Under the pieces are notes generated by a model, which saw nothing but the letters and a program-made list of their open reading frames with translations, did not search any database and was not told the DNA's origin. Below are positions 63,149 through 64,000 of a DNA stretch of 64,000 bases, piece by piece. Numbering within the stretch: the stretch's first letter is position 1; every line of letters starts with the position of its first letter. The translations under genes were made by a program, and so were the position numbers. The DNA is from Desulfobulbaceae bacterium BRH_c16a (GTDB taxonomy: Bacteria; Desulfobacterota; Desulfobulbia; Desulfobulbales; Desulfocapsaceae): assembly GCA_000961725.1 (NCBI GenBank), contig LADS01000063.1, positions 1-64,000 of the forward strand, read 5' to 3'.

Positions 63149-64000
63149 TTAGCCGATGATCGGAGGCATGCTGAGGGCAGGATGCCCCTTCTCCTGGAGC
63201 CATGGCAAAATCTCGTCTTCCGTGATACCGACGGTTTCGTCGGCGATCATATCGGCGAAATTCTGAACGCCCATTTCAGCTCCCCTGGCATTCAATCTGT
63301 CACGGATCTCGTCTTTGACGACTTTCGGCATCCAGACCATTCTCAATATGCCGCCATCACCAAGAATGAATTTCTTCTGGGTAATATTGAACTTGGAGTG
63401 GCCGACAAAGCCCGGAGACGAAGCACCGCCGCCCATTACACCGGCCAGCGTGGTAAACTTCATACCGGAAGGAGTTTCACCGGTGTAGTCGCGACCGACT
63501 GTCATAATACCGTTACAACCCGGCAGCATCGCGGCGATACACTCACAGCAGCCACAGGTGGTCATTGGTGCATAAACCATTGAATAGAAGTTGTAGGTAT
63601 CGATGGCGCCCTTGGAGGCACCCTTGATGAACTCGTCTACACCTTCGAAACGGCCGAGGACCGGATCAAGTACCTTGCCTTTATTGACCGGCTGATTGGG
63701 GCCGGTCGGGTTGATCTCAAAGGAAGCCTTGCAGTCCATCCAGTTATACGCACCGCAGAGACCGGTACGCTCAGGACTCACGGTACATACATGGCTCGGC
63801 GCGAAAGACTGGCAGAGACTGCATGAGTAGAAGGTTTCGACATCCTCATCGGTCATCTTGTCGACGCGCTCGTCGCGGGTTTTATACTCGGCCCGGGCGG
63901 TGGCGGTCAATTTGTCGACATCTTCCTTGTTGGTGAAAAGCGTTACCTGAACTTTGTCGACGATCTTCTGGAAATCCTGATGGAATTTGGCATGAAGAAC
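63149..64000 (-). CDS. acsB: Acetyl-CoA synthase (AcsB), C-terminal part; 5' end outside the window
   Basis: The last 283 residues of the CO-methylating acetyl-CoA synthase. The frame is open to the window edge, so the N-terminal part is missing. The A-cluster cysteines are seen in YSCSLCQSFAPSHVC and RTGLCGAY, and the Ni-bridging CGC in TTCGCCECIAAMLPG; also GVMGGGASSPGFVGHSKF. AcsB joins the methyl group, CO and CoA to acetyl-CoA with a Ni-Ni-[4Fe-4S] site. First visible gene of the acsB-acsC-acsE unit. Confidence 0.96.
   Translation of the reverse strand, partial: VLHAKFHQDFQKIVDKVQVTLFTNKEDVDKLTATARAEYKTRDERVDKMTDEDVETFYSCSLCQSFAPSHVCTVSPERTGLCGAYNWMDCKASFEINPTGPNQPVNKGKVLDPVLGRFEGVDEFIKGASKGAIDTYNFYSMVYAPMTTCGCCECIAAMLPGCNGIMTVGRDYTGETPSGMKFTTLAGVMGGGASSPGFVGHSKFNITQKKFILGDGGILRMVWMPKVVKDEIRDRLNARGAEMGVQNFADMIADETVGITEDEILPWLQEKGHPALSMPPIIG

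Overview
The window looks like a chromosomal segment of a strictly anaerobic deltaproteobacterium, most likely a sulfate reducer or sulfur disproportionator of the Desulfobulbales. I infer this from three things: the complete-type Wood-Ljungdahl pathway, the abundance of HdrA/MvhD/CCG-domain electron-transfer proteins together with rubrerythrin, ferritin-like and DUF3786 proteins, and the unusually heavy use of selenocysteine. No 16S sequence is in the window, so the placement is by gene content only.

Left part (1-18.5 kb): the 3' end of 23S rRNA, 5S rRNA and a terminator; an exopolysaccharide O-acetylation pair (MBOAT plus AlgJ-like); purine/methylthioadenosine salvage (mtnP-apt); an iron alcohol dehydrogenase overlapping a hybrid histidine kinase; an LspA-like peptidase, asd and two small paralogous proteins; a FIST-domain sensor with its partner; a DUF1858/DUF438/hemerythrin/PAS sensor facing a Fur-like box; a rhodanese-tailed CoA-disulfide-reductase-like enzyme; and an ADP-forming acyl-CoA synthetase with beta-alpha domain order.

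Middle part (19-42 kb): the methyl branch of CO2 fixation. fhs and folD on the + strand converge on hdrA-mvhD-metV-metF-cooT-(His-rich protein) on the - strand. Then come a REC-PAS-kinase, a DUF3786 protein, ferredoxin-rubrerythrin, a DUF166 gene interrupted by UGA, an NADH-linked formate dehydrogenase (NuoG-like/FdhA plus NuoF-like), a radical SAM enzyme, 5-formyl-THF cyclo-ligase, and a separately promoted NuoE-like subunit that probably completes the formate dehydrogenase.

Right part (42-64 kb): a roughly 12.7 kb - strand operon encoding two HdrC/HdrB-like (CCG) proteins, HdrA, MvhD, a split HdrA, a second MvhD, an iron-sulfur linker and a second FdhA. This is probably an electron-bifurcating Hdr-formate dehydrogenase assembly. 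The carbonyl branch follows: CODH (cooS/acsA), the Ni-insertion ATPase cooC, acsE, acsC and the C-terminal part of acsB, with DUF3786 and other small unknown proteins. acsD is not in the window.

The main discovery is selenocysteine. Nine genes carry ten in-frame UGA codons, and each is followed after 6-20 nt by a stable hairpin of bacterial SECIS type. Seven of the ten UGAs lie in six genes of the Hdr-Fdh operon. One MvhD has two UGAs, and a DUF166-family protein has one. Ordinary gene calling would split or truncate all nine.
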